A stretch of DNA of 64,000 nucleotides from contig CAVXRS010000007.1 of NCBI GenBank assembly GCA_963764215.1, forward strand, positions 186,001 through 250,000, in the 5' to 3' direction. The position numbers and the translations under genes were made by a program. The notes beneath the pieces were generated by a model. It saw only the letters and a program-made list of their open reading frames with translations. It was not told the origin of the DNA and did no database searches. Below, in pieces: positions 35,758 through 44,163 of the stretch. This stretch comes from JAFDWI01 sp963764215. Lineage in GTDB: Bacteria; Actinomycetota; Acidimicrobiia; Acidimicrobiales; Iamiaceae. Numbering within the stretch: position 1 is the first letter of the stretch; the number at the start of each line of letters is the position of its first letter.

Positions 35758-36870
35758 TCAGCCCATGGCGAACTGGCGTGCCAGGTGGGCGGCGACCTCG
35801 ACGAGAGCGACGTCGAGCAGCCACCGGCCGCCGTGGGCCAGGGCGCTGGCCGCGGCCGTGGCCGCGACCAGCCCGGTGCACGGATCCGCGGCCGCATCTG
35901 CGCAGAACACCGGGTCGCCGACATCGTCCCAGCGCACCAGACCGCCGGCGACCGCGGCGTCGTCGCCGTAGGCGACCCGGTTCGCCCCCTCGCCACCTCG
36001 CCCGTACCCGGTGATCGACACCCACACCTGCGGACCGGTCGCGGTCAACTCGGCAGCGTCGATGCCGAGTTGGGCGAGTGCCCGGGGTCGCGACGACTCG
36101 ATCACGACGTCCGCGCCGAGGATCGTCCGGCGCAGCTCTTCGATACCGGAATCCTGGTCCAGTTCGACGCGGCGCTGGTCCTTCATGGCGTTCATCGACT
36201 CGAAGAACGTCGGATCGCCACGTCGTGCCCCGTCGGGACGGGCGGTGGACTCGACTTTGACCACCTCGGCTCCCGCTTCGGCCAGGAGCCGGCCGCACAG
36301 CGGGCCGGCCCACAGCGCCGACAAGTCCACCACGGTCACGTCAGCCAGGCGCCGTGGAGCTGCGGCGCCGAGGTTGGTCGCTCGGACAGGCAGTTCGTCG
36401 AAGGGGATCGGACCGGTCGGCGCCGCGGGGGGTGCGGTCGGCAACACGCCGACGGCCAAGCCGAGCAGCGCCGCGCGTTCGTCCAACTCGGCCGCGGACT
36501 TTCGTACCACGACCGCCGCGAGGAGGTTCCAGTCGGCCTGGTCGAGCGGGTAGGCACTGGGCAACGAATCGGGATCGGCACACAGCCATGCGGGCAACAG
36601 CTCCACGTCGTCGTCACGGGCGATCGACACGGCCACCCACGTGTCCCGGGCGCGCAACAGCCCGGTCGCTCCCCCGCAGCTGATCCGACCGGTTCGACGC
36701 CGCCGAGTCGAAACCACCCGTTCGCGCAGCAGGGCCACGGGGTCGACCCGGATCCGCCGGCCGATGCGAGCAGTGCCGGCTGCCAGGCGGTCCGCGTAGT
36801 TCTCCAGCGACGCGACCAGCCCGTCGGGTACCACAAAGCCCGGTCCGTCGGGGCTCAGGGGTGCGTCCAT
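35758..36870 (-). CDS. CoA transferase, CaiB/BaiF family (family III)
   Basis: A 370-residue protein with the family III signature LADVTVVDLSALWAGPLCGR LLAEAGAEVVKVES (about residues 174-207). It continues PDGARRGDPTFFESMNAMKDQRRVEL and ADVVIESSRPRAL. The N-terminal 165 residues are an unusual extension before the usual start, so the protein is a permuted or fused form. The catalytic Asp normally found around 150 residues after the motif start is not evident. It transfers CoA between carboxylic acids. Its start overlaps the end of gpgS by 16 nt, so the three genes folP, gpgS and this one form one transcript. Confidence 0.8.
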   Translation of the reverse strand: MDAPLSPDGPGFVVPDGLVASLENYADRLAAGTARIGRRIRVDPVALLRERVVSTRRRRTGRISCGGATGLLRARDTWVAVSIARDDDVELLPAWLCADPDSLPSAYPLDQADWNLLAAVVVRKSAAELDERAALLGLAVGVLPTAPPAAPTGPIPFDELPVRATNLGAAAPRRLADVTVVDLSALWAGPLCGRLLAEAGAEVVKVESTARPDGARRGDPTFFESMNAMKDQRRVELDQDSGIEELRRTILGADVVIESSRPRALAQLGIDAAELTATGPQVWVSITGYGRGGEGANRVAYGDDAAVAGGLVRWDDVGDPVFCADAAADPCTGLVAATAAASALAHGGRWLLDVALVEVAAHLARQFAMG

Positions 36871-37736
36871 CCTGGTGGAAGAGCCTGCAGTGCCGGTCGG
36901 TCGTCGGTCATCGTGGGCACCATGTCCCCGTCCACGCCGAGCAACCGGCCCGGACCGCCAGGGGCCACCCCGGCGCGGCGCAGGATCGTGTGCATCACCT
37001 CGAACGCCTGGGGTGCCAGCTCGGCAAGAGGACGGTTGCGGTGGACCCGTACGCCGAGGTCCACGCCGGCGACGCGGTCCAGTCCGAAACGCTCGACCAC
37101 GTCGATGAGCAGGCCCACGTCCACGCCGTAGCCCGCCGCGAAGGGGACTGCGACGAGGGCACTACGACGGGCCGCGATCTCGCCGCTGAGCGGCTGGGGA
37201 AAGACGGTGAGCTCGGGGAAATACAGCGACAGCGCCGGCCGCGCCACCAGTTCGGTGACCCGACCCCCGGGAGTGCCGTGCGCGTCGACCGGGCGCGCGT
37301 AGTGGCCTTTGACGAACACGCAGTCCGGATCGTCCAGGAGCGGCCGCACGAGGCGGGTGACGAAATGCGGGTCGAAGTCGACGATGTCCGCATCGACCCA
37401 GACGATCAGATCCGAACGGATCGCGGCGAGCGACTTCCACATCGCCTCACCTTTGCCTCGGCGGGTTCCCGCCATCTCCAGCACGGCGCCGCTGTCGAGG
37501 ACCCGGGCACCGGCGTCGCGGGCCACGGCCGCGGTGGCGTCGTCCGAGGCGTCGTCGAGCACGACGAGGTCGTCGACCAGGGGGGTGGCCACGATCAGCT
37601 CGGCGCGGATCGCGTCGATGATCGCCCCGATCGTGGTCGCTTCGTCGTGCGCGGGCAGACACACCGTGATCGTGGTCGTGCCTTTGGCGGCGGCGAGTGC
37701 CTCGGCGTCGATCGCGCCCGACGGTGCGAGAGTCAT
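36855..37736 (-). CDS. gpgS: Glucosyl-3-phosphoglycerate synthase (GT2/GT81 type)
   Basis: A 293-residue glycosyltransferase. VCLPAHDEATTIGAIID is the nucleotide-sugar entry, VVLDDASDDATAAVARDAGA follows, and VWVDADIVDFDPHFV contains the DxD metal motif. GEIAARRSALVAVPFAAGYGVDV and VHRNRPLAELAPQAFEVM are typical of GpgS, which makes glucosyl-3-phosphoglycerate for methylglucose lipopolysaccharide or mannosylglucosylglycerate. The neighbouring folP gene overlaps by 4 nt (ATGA). The same folP-gpgS order is known in mycobacteria (Rv1207-Rv1208). Confidence 0.9.
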   Translation of the reverse strand: MTLAPSGAIDAEALAAAKGTTTITVCLPAHDEATTIGAIIDAIRAELIVATPLVDDLVVLDDASDDATAAVARDAGARVLDSGAVLEMAGTRRGKGEAMWKSLAAIRSDLIVWVDADIVDFDPHFVTRLVRPLLDDPDCVFVKGHYARPVDAHGTPGGRVTELVARPALSLYFPELTVFPQPLSGEIAARRSALVAVPFAAGYGVDVGLLIDVVERFGLDRVAGVDLGVRVHRNRPLAELAPQAFEVMHTILRRAGVAPGGPGRLLGVDGDMVPTMTDDRPALQALPPGWTHP

Positions 37737-38674
37737 TGCTCCCGCCGCAATGCGAGATCGAGGTCGGCGTCCCGAGACAGCACGTCACCATTCTGCAGGG
37801 CACGGCGGGTGAGGAGGTAGGCGACGACTTCGGCCACGTCGTGGACCCGGAAGATCGCGCCCGGTCGGTCGCCGACCACGCCGATGGCCGCCAGCGTGCC
37901 CGCGAGCCGGTCGGCGGGCGCCGCATGGGTGATCGCCCCGATGAAGTCCTTGCGCGAAAGTGCCCAGAGCACCGGGCGGCCGAGGGGGTCGAGGCGGTCA
38001 CGTTGGCGGATCACCTGCACCGACTGGTACGGCGTCTTGGCATAGTCGATGCCCGGGTCGACGATGATCGCGTCGCGGGACAGACCCCGGGCGGTGGCGG
38101 TGGCGATCTGGTCGGTGAGCATGGCCACGACGTCGCCGGTGACGTCGTCGTACAGGTCCGCATCCAGCAGTTTGTGTTTGGGCGCGACGCGGGTGTGCAT
38201 CACCACCAGGCCGCAGCCGGCCGCCGCACAGGTGTCGACGAGTTCGGGTCGGGCAAGGCCGGACACGTCGTTGATGATCGCCGCGCCCGCGTCGACCACG
38301 GCTCTCACGACCTCGGGGCGGTACGTGTCGACCGAGACGATCGTGTCGGGACGCTCGTCGAGCACCGCCTCGACCAGGGGCACCACCCGGGAGGCTTCTT
38401 CGTCCTCGGAGATCTCGGGCACACCCGTGATCCCGGATTGGCCCCCCAGGTCCAGCAGGTCGGCGCCCGCGTCGAGCAAGGCGAAGCAACGGGCCGCGCG
38501 GGCCTCGGTGGTGGTGAGCCGTTCGCGGTCCGAGAACGAATCGGGGGTCGCGTTCACCACGGCCATGACCAACGGTCGGCTGGTGTCCAGTGGCCGTCCC
38601 CGGCAGATCAGCACCGGCGCGGCGGCGGTCGCGTCGGTCGGCGGGGACTCTCGGGGGCAAGATGGTGGAGACAT
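37733..38674 (-). CDS. folP: Dihydropteroate synthase homologue (FolP2-like)
   Basis: A 313-residue TIM-barrel pterin-binding protein. VMAVVNATPDSFSDRERL is the family N-motif; DAGADLLDLGGQSG, IVSVDTYRPEVVRAVVDAGA, IINDVSG and VVMHTR follow. The canonical DPGxGFxKT loop is altered to DPGIDYAKTPYQS, and RKDFIG replaces the usual SRKSFIG. Linkage to gpgS mirrors the mycobacterial folP2, whose product is reported not to replace folP1. Either a diverged DHPS or a different pterin-dependent role is possible. Its ATG start leaves a short proline-rich leader. Confidence 0.85.
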   Translation of the reverse strand: MSPPSCPRESPPTDATAAAPVLICRGRPLDTSRPLVMAVVNATPDSFSDRERLTTTEARAARCFALLDAGADLLDLGGQSGITGVPEISEDEEASRVVPLVEAVLDERPDTIVSVDTYRPEVVRAVVDAGAAIINDVSGLARPELVDTCAAAGCGLVVMHTRVAPKHKLLDADLYDDVTGDVVAMLTDQIATATARGLSRDAIIVDPGIDYAKTPYQSVQVIRQRDRLDPLGRPVLWALSRKDFIGAITHAAPADRLAGTLAAIGVVGDRPGAIFRVHDVAEVVAYLLTRRALQNGDVLSRDADLDLALRREQ

Positions 38675-38781
38675 GAGCTTTCAGAAACGACTTCGAGGGG
38701 TGTCGGCAGACCTCTGCCCGGCCGACAGGCACCCGAACGATGCCACCATGATTGCCGACCCGGCGGGTGGCGGGGCCCATC
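38675..38781. promoter_or_regulatory. Divergent promoter interval between folP and the SDR/acyl-CoA dehydrogenase operon
   Basis: A 107-bp interval separates two divergent operon starts. I see no clear -35/-10 pair or strong inverted repeat, so promoter positions cannot be given. Confidence 0.4.
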
Positions 38782-39552
38782 GTGGCTGAACCGGGCCTGC
38801 CCGTCGGGTTCGACCTGAGCGACCGTGTGGCGATCGTGACGGGCGCCTCCTCGGGTCTGGGTGCCGCGGTGGCCACCACCCTGAGCGGTGCGGGGGCACG
38901 AGTTGCGCTGGTGGCCCGGCGGCGGGATCGACTCGACGCGCTCGCCGCGGCCACCGGTGGTGTGGCGATCGACGCGGACGTAGCCGACGACGCCCAGGTC
39001 GCCGGCATCGTGCCCCGGGTCGTCGCCGCGCTCGGCCCGCCCGAGATCCTCGTGAACGCGGCCGGCAAGCGGTTCGGCGACGCCCGGGCCGAGGACGAAT
39101 CGGTCGACGACGTGCGCGCCGCGCTCGAGTTGAACCTGGTCGCCCCGTTCCGCCTGGCCCAGGCATGCCATCCGCACATGGTGGCCCTGGGACGGGGCGC
39201 GATCGTGATGGTCGCGTCCATCGGCGGCGTCGTGGGCATCCCGGGCATCCCCCAGGCGTCCTACGCCGCGGCCAAGCGGGGCCTGTCGGGGTTGACCGTC
39301 GAGTTGGCCGTGCAGTGGGCGCGCCAGGGGATCCGGGTCAACACGCTCGCCCCGGGGTTCTTTCAAAGTGAGATCACCGGCGAGCTGTTCGCCTCCGAGC
39401 GTGGTCAGGCGTGGTTGCGGCGGAACACGCCGCTGCAGGACGATCCCACCGCGGACGAGCTCGCCTCGAGCGTGCTGTGGCTGGTCTCGGATGCGGGTCG
39501 CTCGACCACCGGACAGACCATCGTCGTCGACGGCGGGTGGACCGCCCGCTGA
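38782..39552 (+). CDS. Short-chain dehydrogenase/reductase
   Basis: A 256-residue classical SDR: AIVTGASSGLGAAVATTLSG (TGxxxGxG, about 15-34), ILVNAAGKRFG (NAG), then the catalytic MVASIGG Ser and the SYAAAKRGL Tyr-Lys (YxxxK). The C-terminal part has VNTLAPGFFQSEIT and TTGQTIVVDGGW. Cofactor preference cannot be fixed. GTG 38782 is proposed, with an alternative start 10 codons upstream. It begins the run of four acyl-CoA dehydrogenase genes 90 bp later and probably acts on a hydroxyacyl or sterol-type intermediate of the same pathway. Confidence 0.88.
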   Translation: MAEPGLPVGFDLSDRVAIVTGASSGLGAAVATTLSGAGARVALVARRRDRLDALAAATGGVAIDADVADDAQVAGIVPRVVAALGPPEILVNAAGKRFGDARAEDESVDDVRAALELNLVAPFRLAQACHPHMVALGRGAIVMVASIGGVVGIPGIPQASYAAAKRGLSGLTVELAVQWARQGIRVNTLAPGFFQSEITGELFASERGQAWLRRNTPLQDDPTADELASSVLWLVSDAGRSTTGQTIVVDGGWTAR

Positions 39553-39641
39553 GACCGCCCACCGGGACGGGCCGCGGCGCGAGCAGACGGGCAGATCGAC
39601 TTCTAACAGTCGTGTCAAGGCGAACCGGGGGCCTCGCTACG

Positions 39642-40799
39642 ATGCGGTCCGTGGATTTCGCGATGGGCGATCGGGTCGACGCGCTGCGGTCGGAGCTGCG
39701 CGACCTGATCGACGACGAGATCCCCGACGGCTTTCTCGGGGCGTTCACCGACGACCCGGAGGACCTCGCGCTCACCCAGCACTTCTGCCGGCGGCTGGCC
39801 GACGAAGGACTGCTGTGTCCGGCCTGGCCCGCCGAGTACGGCGGCCACGACGCGTCGATATGGGAACTGACCGCGGTGCGCGAAGAGATGTGGGCGCACC
39901 ACGAACCGCGCGGCGCGCAGTACATGGGGGTGAACTGGGTCGGCCCGACCCTGCTGCGCCACGGGACCCCGGCCCAGCAGGCCGCGCATCTGCCCCCGAT
40001 CGCGGCAGGTGAGGTCATCTGGTGTCAGGGCTTCTCAGAACCCGACGCCGGATCGGACCTGGCCTCGTTGCGCACCGCGGCCCGCCGCGACGGCGACCGG
40101 TGGCACATCACCGGCCAGAAGATCTGGACCTCCTACGCCACGATGGCCCAGTGGTGCTTCCTGCTCACCCGCACCAGCCACGGGGAGCGCAAACACCAGG
40201 GTCTCACGATCTTTCTCGTGCCCATGGACGCCCCGGGCATCACGGTGCGACCCATCCCGACCCTGCTCGGCCCCCACCATCTCAACGAGGTGTTCTTCGA
40301 CGAAGTCGAGGTCGGCGACGACGCCGTGCTCGGCGAGGTGGACCGCGGGTGGGACGTGGTGCGCGAAGTCCTGGCCTTCGAACGGGTCGGCATCGCCCGG
40401 TACGCCCGGGTGGAACGGCTCCTGCAGGCCGCGCCCGACGTGCTCGGTGCGCGCTGGGACACACTCGGAGAAGACCTGCGCGACGCGTGGACCCGGATGC
40501 TGGTGCGCACCCGCCGGGCCCGGTTGCTCGCCTACAAGGTCGTGGCCGCCCAGGACGCCGGCGAGGTGGACCCGGCCGACGCCGCGGCCTACCGGATCGC
40601 CGTGACCACTCTGGACCAGGAATCCGCCGAGGTGCTGCGCGCCATCATCGACGAGGTGCCCGTCGCCGACGCACGCAGCGAACGGTTCTACCGTGCGGTG
40701 GAGGACCACTGGAAGTACTCACGGGCCGCGACCGTGTCGTCGGGCACGGTGGAGACCCAACGGATCCTGCTCGCCCGCGCGTTGACGGCGACGACGTGA
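39642..40799 (+). CDS. Acyl-CoA dehydrogenase, large subunit (pair 1)
   Basis: A 385-residue ACAD with the FAD-binding motif IWCQGFSEPDAGSDLASLRT (about residues 125-144), ITGQKIWTSYATMAQWCFLL, and a C-terminal TVSSGTVETQRILLARAL. The next gene (40796) encodes a shorter ACAD lacking the GFSEPDAGSD motif, and its GTG overlaps this stop by 4 nt (GTGA). Such pairs form alpha2beta2 enzymes in actinobacterial steroid and branched-chain degradation (FadE pairs), so I read this as the first of two heterotetramers. The 3' end, about 40491-40810, is duplicated at 54991-55310. Confidence 0.92.
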   Translation: MRSVDFAMGDRVDALRSELRDLIDDEIPDGFLGAFTDDPEDLALTQHFCRRLADEGLLCPAWPAEYGGHDASIWELTAVREEMWAHHEPRGAQYMGVNWVGPTLLRHGTPAQQAAHLPPIAAGEVIWCQGFSEPDAGSDLASLRTAARRDGDRWHITGQKIWTSYATMAQWCFLLTRTSHGERKHQGLTIFLVPMDAPGITVRPIPTLLGPHHLNEVFFDEVEVGDDAVLGEVDRGWDVVREVLAFERVGIARYARVERLLQAAPDVLGARWDTLGEDLRDAWTRMLVRTRRARLLAYKVVAAQDAGEVDPADAAAYRIAVTTLDQESAEVLRAIIDEVPVADARSERFYRAVEDHWKYSRAATVSSGTVETQRILLARALTATT

Positions 40800-40810
40800 T
40801 CCTCGACCTG
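40491..40810. repeat. Source copy of a 320-bp duplication (see 54991-55310)
   Basis: This block, covering the 3' end of ACAD pair 1 large subunit and the first codons of its partner, recurs at 54991-55310 at exactly +14500 with six mismatches by my comparison of the two blocks. Confidence 0.95.
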
Positions 40811-41758
40811 TCGGCCGAAGCCCGCGCGTACGCCAGCACCGCGGTGGAGGCGTTCGCCGCCCGGGGCACCGACGAGTTGGCCGCGACCGTCGCGGCCGAT
40901 CCGACCCGGCGCGACGACTGCTACGAGGACGTGCTCGCCGGGATCGGCGCCTGGGACTTGGACCCGCGGGGAGACGGCGACCAGCTCGAGGCTGCGGCGG
41001 CGTTGAGCCACGCGGCCGGCTGGGCGGTGGTCGACCATCCCGTGGCCGAACGGCTCAGCCGGCCCGTCACGGCGCCGTCGCCCCGTGCAGCGGGCACCGC
41101 GGGCCTGGTGGTGGTCGACCCGGCGAACCCACGGGCACGGATCGGTGGCATCGGTGGGAACTGGCTCGGCGTGGACCTCGACGGTCAGGGGTATGCGGTG
41201 ACCCCACGAGCTGGGCGTCAGGGTGGGCTGATCGACCCGGGGCTCGTCGACGTCGAGCTGGAACCTCTCGAGGAGTGGCTTGGCGCGGATCGGGCACTCG
41301 CCCTTCTCCTGCCGTGCTGGACCCTGCTCGGCCACCTCGACCGCGCCCTGGCCCTCGCCCGGTCCTACGCCGGCGAGCGGGAACAGTTCGGCCGCCCCAT
41401 CGCGGCGTTCCAGGGCGTGCAGTTCGCGCTCACCGAAGCCGAAGTCGAACGGGCCGGGGTCGAGATGCTGGCGCGCTACGCGCTCTGGAGCATCCAGACG
41501 AACCGGGCGGAGGCCCTCGACGATGCCCTGGCGCTGCGCCTCGCCGCGCTGGAAGCCGCCGAGGTGATCTTCCGCATCACCCACCAGGTGCACGGGGCGA
41601 TCGGTTACTGCGACGAGACCCTGATCTCGTGGGTGTCCCGGGTCGCCCAGCCCCTGTGCCGCGCGCCCTGGTCCCGGAGCCGGACCACCACCCTGCTCAC
41701 CCGTCGATTGGGGCACACCGGCCTGGTCGGGCTCTTCGACGGCGACCGGGTGCGCTGA
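40796..41758 (+). CDS. Acyl-CoA dehydrogenase, small subunit (pair 1)
   Basis: A 320-residue ACAD-fold protein without the N-terminal GFSEPxAGSD flavin motif. It keeps the C-terminal domain features YAGEREQFGRPIAAFQGVQF ALTEAEVE (about 198-225) and VHGAIGYCDET. This is the pattern of the smaller subunit of heterotetrameric actinobacterial ACADs. GTG 40796 overlaps the stop of the large-subunit gene (GTGA), and its TGA is followed at once by the next gene's GTG. The first 12 codons lie in the segment duplicated at 55.3 kb. Confidence 0.88.
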   Translation: MILDLSAEARAYASTAVEAFAARGTDELAATVAADPTRRDDCYEDVLAGIGAWDLDPRGDGDQLEAAAALSHAAGWAVVDHPVAERLSRPVTAPSPRAAGTAGLVVVDPANPRARIGGIGGNWLGVDLDGQGYAVTPRAGRQGGLIDPGLVDVELEPLEEWLGADRALALLLPCWTLLGHLDRALALARSYAGEREQFGRPIAAFQGVQFALTEAEVERAGVEMLARYALWSIQTNRAEALDDALALRLAALEAAEVIFRITHQVHGAIGYCDETLISWVSRVAQPLCRAPWSRSRTTTLLTRRLGHTGLVGLFDGDRVR

Positions 41759-42961
41759 GTGGCCAGGGTCGAGTCGGCGGCGCTGGCCTCGTTCCGTGAC
41801 GAGGTGCAGGACTGGTGTCGCGCGCACGTGCCCGTCGACTGGCGGGCCGACCAGACCGGTGTGGACGACGCCGGCTTCGTGGCCTTCCAGCAGGACTGGT
41901 TCCGACAGCTCCGGGCCGCCGGCTGGGCGGTGCCCCACTGGCCGGCCGCATGGGGTGGCGGGCTGTCGACCGCCGAACAGGTGGTGCTCCACTCCGAACT
42001 GGCCGCCGCGGACGCACCCCGGTTGGTGTTGGCGTTCGTGGCCATCCACCACGCGGCGGCGACCCTGCTCGAAGCCGGCACCGACGCCCAGCGGTCCCGC
42101 CATCTGCCCGCGATCCTGGACGGGGAGATCTGGTGCCAGGGGTTCTCCGAGCCCGATGCCGGGTCGGATCTGGCCGCGCTGCGCACCACGGCCGATCGTC
42201 GCGGCGACGTCTACGTCGTGAACGGTCAGAAGGTGTGGGCGTCGGGTGCGCGCTACGCCCAGTGGTGCCTTTTGCTCGCCCGCACCGACACCTCGGCACC
42301 GAAACGCCACGGCATCTCCTACTTCCTGCTGGACCTGGCCGGCGCCGGTGTCGAGATCCGCCCGATCCGCCAGGCCACCGGCGAGTCGCACTTCTGCGAG
42401 ATCTTCCTCGACGACGTGGCGATCCCGGTGGCGAACCGCATCGGCGCAGAGAACGAAGGCTGGCAGGTCGCCCAGGCCACCCTCGCGGCGGAACGTGGCA
42501 TGACCATGTTGGAGCTGGCCGAACGGCTCCGGCACGGGGGCTTTCAGCGCCTGGTCGGCCAGTGCCGGACTCCGGACCCGGCCGGCCGACGCCTGGTCGA
42601 CGACCCGGTCGTCGCCGACCGGCTGGCGGGCTTCGACGCGGAGCTCGTCGCCCTGCGACGGATGTGCCGGGATCTCGTCGACGCACACGACGTCGGCCAG
42701 GTCGGCCCTGCCGATGCTTCCGTGGTCAAGCTGGTTTACTCGGAACTGCTGCAACGGCTCACCGATTTCGCCACCGAGGTGAGCGGCATCGGTGCGCACA
42801 CGATGCTGGCGACCCCACGGTCGGCGGGCTGGGAGAACGGCGCGTGGATGCTCGACTTCCTGGGCTCGTGGGAATGGACGATCCCCGGTGGGGCGAGCGA
42901 GATCCAACGCACCATCATCGGCGAACGCGGACTCGGCCTGCCCCGGGAGCCCTCCGCATGA
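41759..42961 (+). CDS. Acyl-CoA dehydrogenase, large subunit (pair 2)
   Basis: A 400-residue ACAD. IWCQGFSEPDAGSDLAALRT (about 124-143) is the flavin motif, VNGQKVWASGARYAQWCLLL the substrate-side strand, and GGASEIQRTIIGERGLGLPR the C-terminal signature. It is a distant paralogue of the pair-1 large subunit. Its GTG directly follows the preceding stop and its own stop overlaps the next ATG (ATGA), so all four ACAD genes are one transcription unit. Confidence 0.93.
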   Translation: MARVESAALASFRDEVQDWCRAHVPVDWRADQTGVDDAGFVAFQQDWFRQLRAAGWAVPHWPAAWGGGLSTAEQVVLHSELAAADAPRLVLAFVAIHHAAATLLEAGTDAQRSRHLPAILDGEIWCQGFSEPDAGSDLAALRTTADRRGDVYVVNGQKVWASGARYAQWCLLLARTDTSAPKRHGISYFLLDLAGAGVEIRPIRQATGESHFCEIFLDDVAIPVANRIGAENEGWQVAQATLAAERGMTMLELAERLRHGGFQRLVGQCRTPDPAGRRLVDDPVVADRLAGFDAELVALRRMCRDLVDAHDVGQVGPADASVVKLVYSELLQRLTDFATEVSGIGAHTMLATPRSAGWENGAWMLDFLGSWEWTIPGGASEIQRTIIGERGLGLPREPSA

Positions 42962-44079
42962 GCGGCCCGGATGACGACTGGCAGGACGACCTGCGCGGAG
43001 TCGCCCGGGCGTTGCTCGCCGGCGCGGCACCGGGGGAGGACCTCGACTGGCCGACCGTCGCCCGAGCCGGCTGGACGGGCCTGGAGCTGCCCGGGACCTG
43101 GGACGGTGCCGGCGTGGGATTCGGCGCGGTTGGGATCGTCGCCGTGGAGCTGGGCCGGGTCGCCGCGGCCGGACCGTTCCTGGGCGCGGCGGTCGGCGCG
43201 GCCGGGGCGCTGCGCACGGTCGAGCCCGGCCCCGTCGTCGCCGAATGCGCGCGGAGCCTGGCCGATGGCACGGCGATTCCGGTGCTGGTCCTCGACGCGC
43301 AGGACCCACCCGCGGACGTCTCCCGGTTCCCGTTCACGTTGGCCGGTGCCGGGTCAGGGACCGAGGTGTCGGGGGTTGTCGAGTTCGTGGTCGACGCGCC
43401 GTTCGCCGACATGTTGCTGCTGCCCGCACGTGACACCAACGGTGCGCCGTCGATCGTCGCGGTCGTCGCGCACAGCCCCGGCGTGACGATCGAGTCGCGT
43501 CCGGTGGTGGACGCGACGCGTCGGATCGCCCGGGTGCAGCTCGACGGAGTGGTCGTGGACGACGCACACTGTTGGGCCCTCGCCGGCGACCCGGAGTCGT
43601 GGGGGCGGCGACTCGCCGACCGGGCCGCGCTGGGCGTGGCGTTCGACAGTGTCGGCATCGCCGAGGCCATGCTCGAGACCACCGTCGACTACGTGAGCGA
43701 GCGGGAACAGTTCGGCCGACCCATCGGCTCGTTCCAGGCCGTCAAACACGCCTGCGCGCAGATGAAGGTGACGGTGACGGCGAGCCGGGCCGCCTGCGCC
43801 GAAGCGCTCGACGCGCTGGACGCCCTCGAAGCCGGCGGCGGCGAATCGGCTCGACCGGACCGCCTCGAAGCGGAAGCGGGCGACGCGGTCGACCGGGCCG
43901 CGGCACTGGCCAAGCAGGGCGCCGTCGAGGTGGCCGGTTCCGCACTGCAGTTGCACGGCGGGATCGGCTACACCTGGGACAGCGGCATCCACGTGTATCT
44001 CAAGCGGGCGGCGCTGAACCGGTCGCTCCACGGCTCGCCGCAGGCGCATCGCCGCCGGCTGGCCGCACGCTGGACCTGA
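42958..44079 (+). CDS. Acyl-CoA dehydrogenase, small subunit (pair 2)
   Basis: A 373-residue ACAD-fold protein lacking the GFSEPDAGSD motif but with YVSEREQFGRPIGSFQAVKH ACAQMKV (about residues 242-268), LQLHGGIGYTWDSGIHVYLK (about 328-347) and a basic tail. The N-terminal half is low-complexity Ala/Gly/Val. It pairs with the preceding large subunit, overlapping it by 4 nt. With the SDR at 38782 the cluster resembles a catabolic operon for a bulky acyl-CoA such as a steroid side chain; there is no ligase or thiolase here to name the substrate. Confidence 0.9.
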   Translation: MSGPDDDWQDDLRGVARALLAGAAPGEDLDWPTVARAGWTGLELPGTWDGAGVGFGAVGIVAVELGRVAAAGPFLGAAVGAAGALRTVEPGPVVAECARSLADGTAIPVLVLDAQDPPADVSRFPFTLAGAGSGTEVSGVVEFVVDAPFADMLLLPARDTNGAPSIVAVVAHSPGVTIESRPVVDATRRIARVQLDGVVVDDAHCWALAGDPESWGRRLADRAALGVAFDSVGIAEAMLETTVDYVSEREQFGRPIGSFQAVKHACAQMKVTVTASRAACAEALDALDALEAGGGESARPDRLEAEAGDAVDRAAALAKQGAVEVAGSALQLHGGIGYTWDSGIHVYLKRAALNRSLHGSPQAHRRRLAARWT

Positions 44080-44163
44080 CCGGCCAATCGGTCGAACCCG
44101 GCTGCCCGCCGAGGTGAACACGAACGGGTGAACCCCGCACCGTGGAGGTGTCAGACTGAGCCG

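Noticed and set aside
40688..43309. 873-residue minus-strand ORF
   Set aside because: Antisense to the acyl-CoA dehydrogenases, which have complete motifs; long antisense frames are normal at this GC content.
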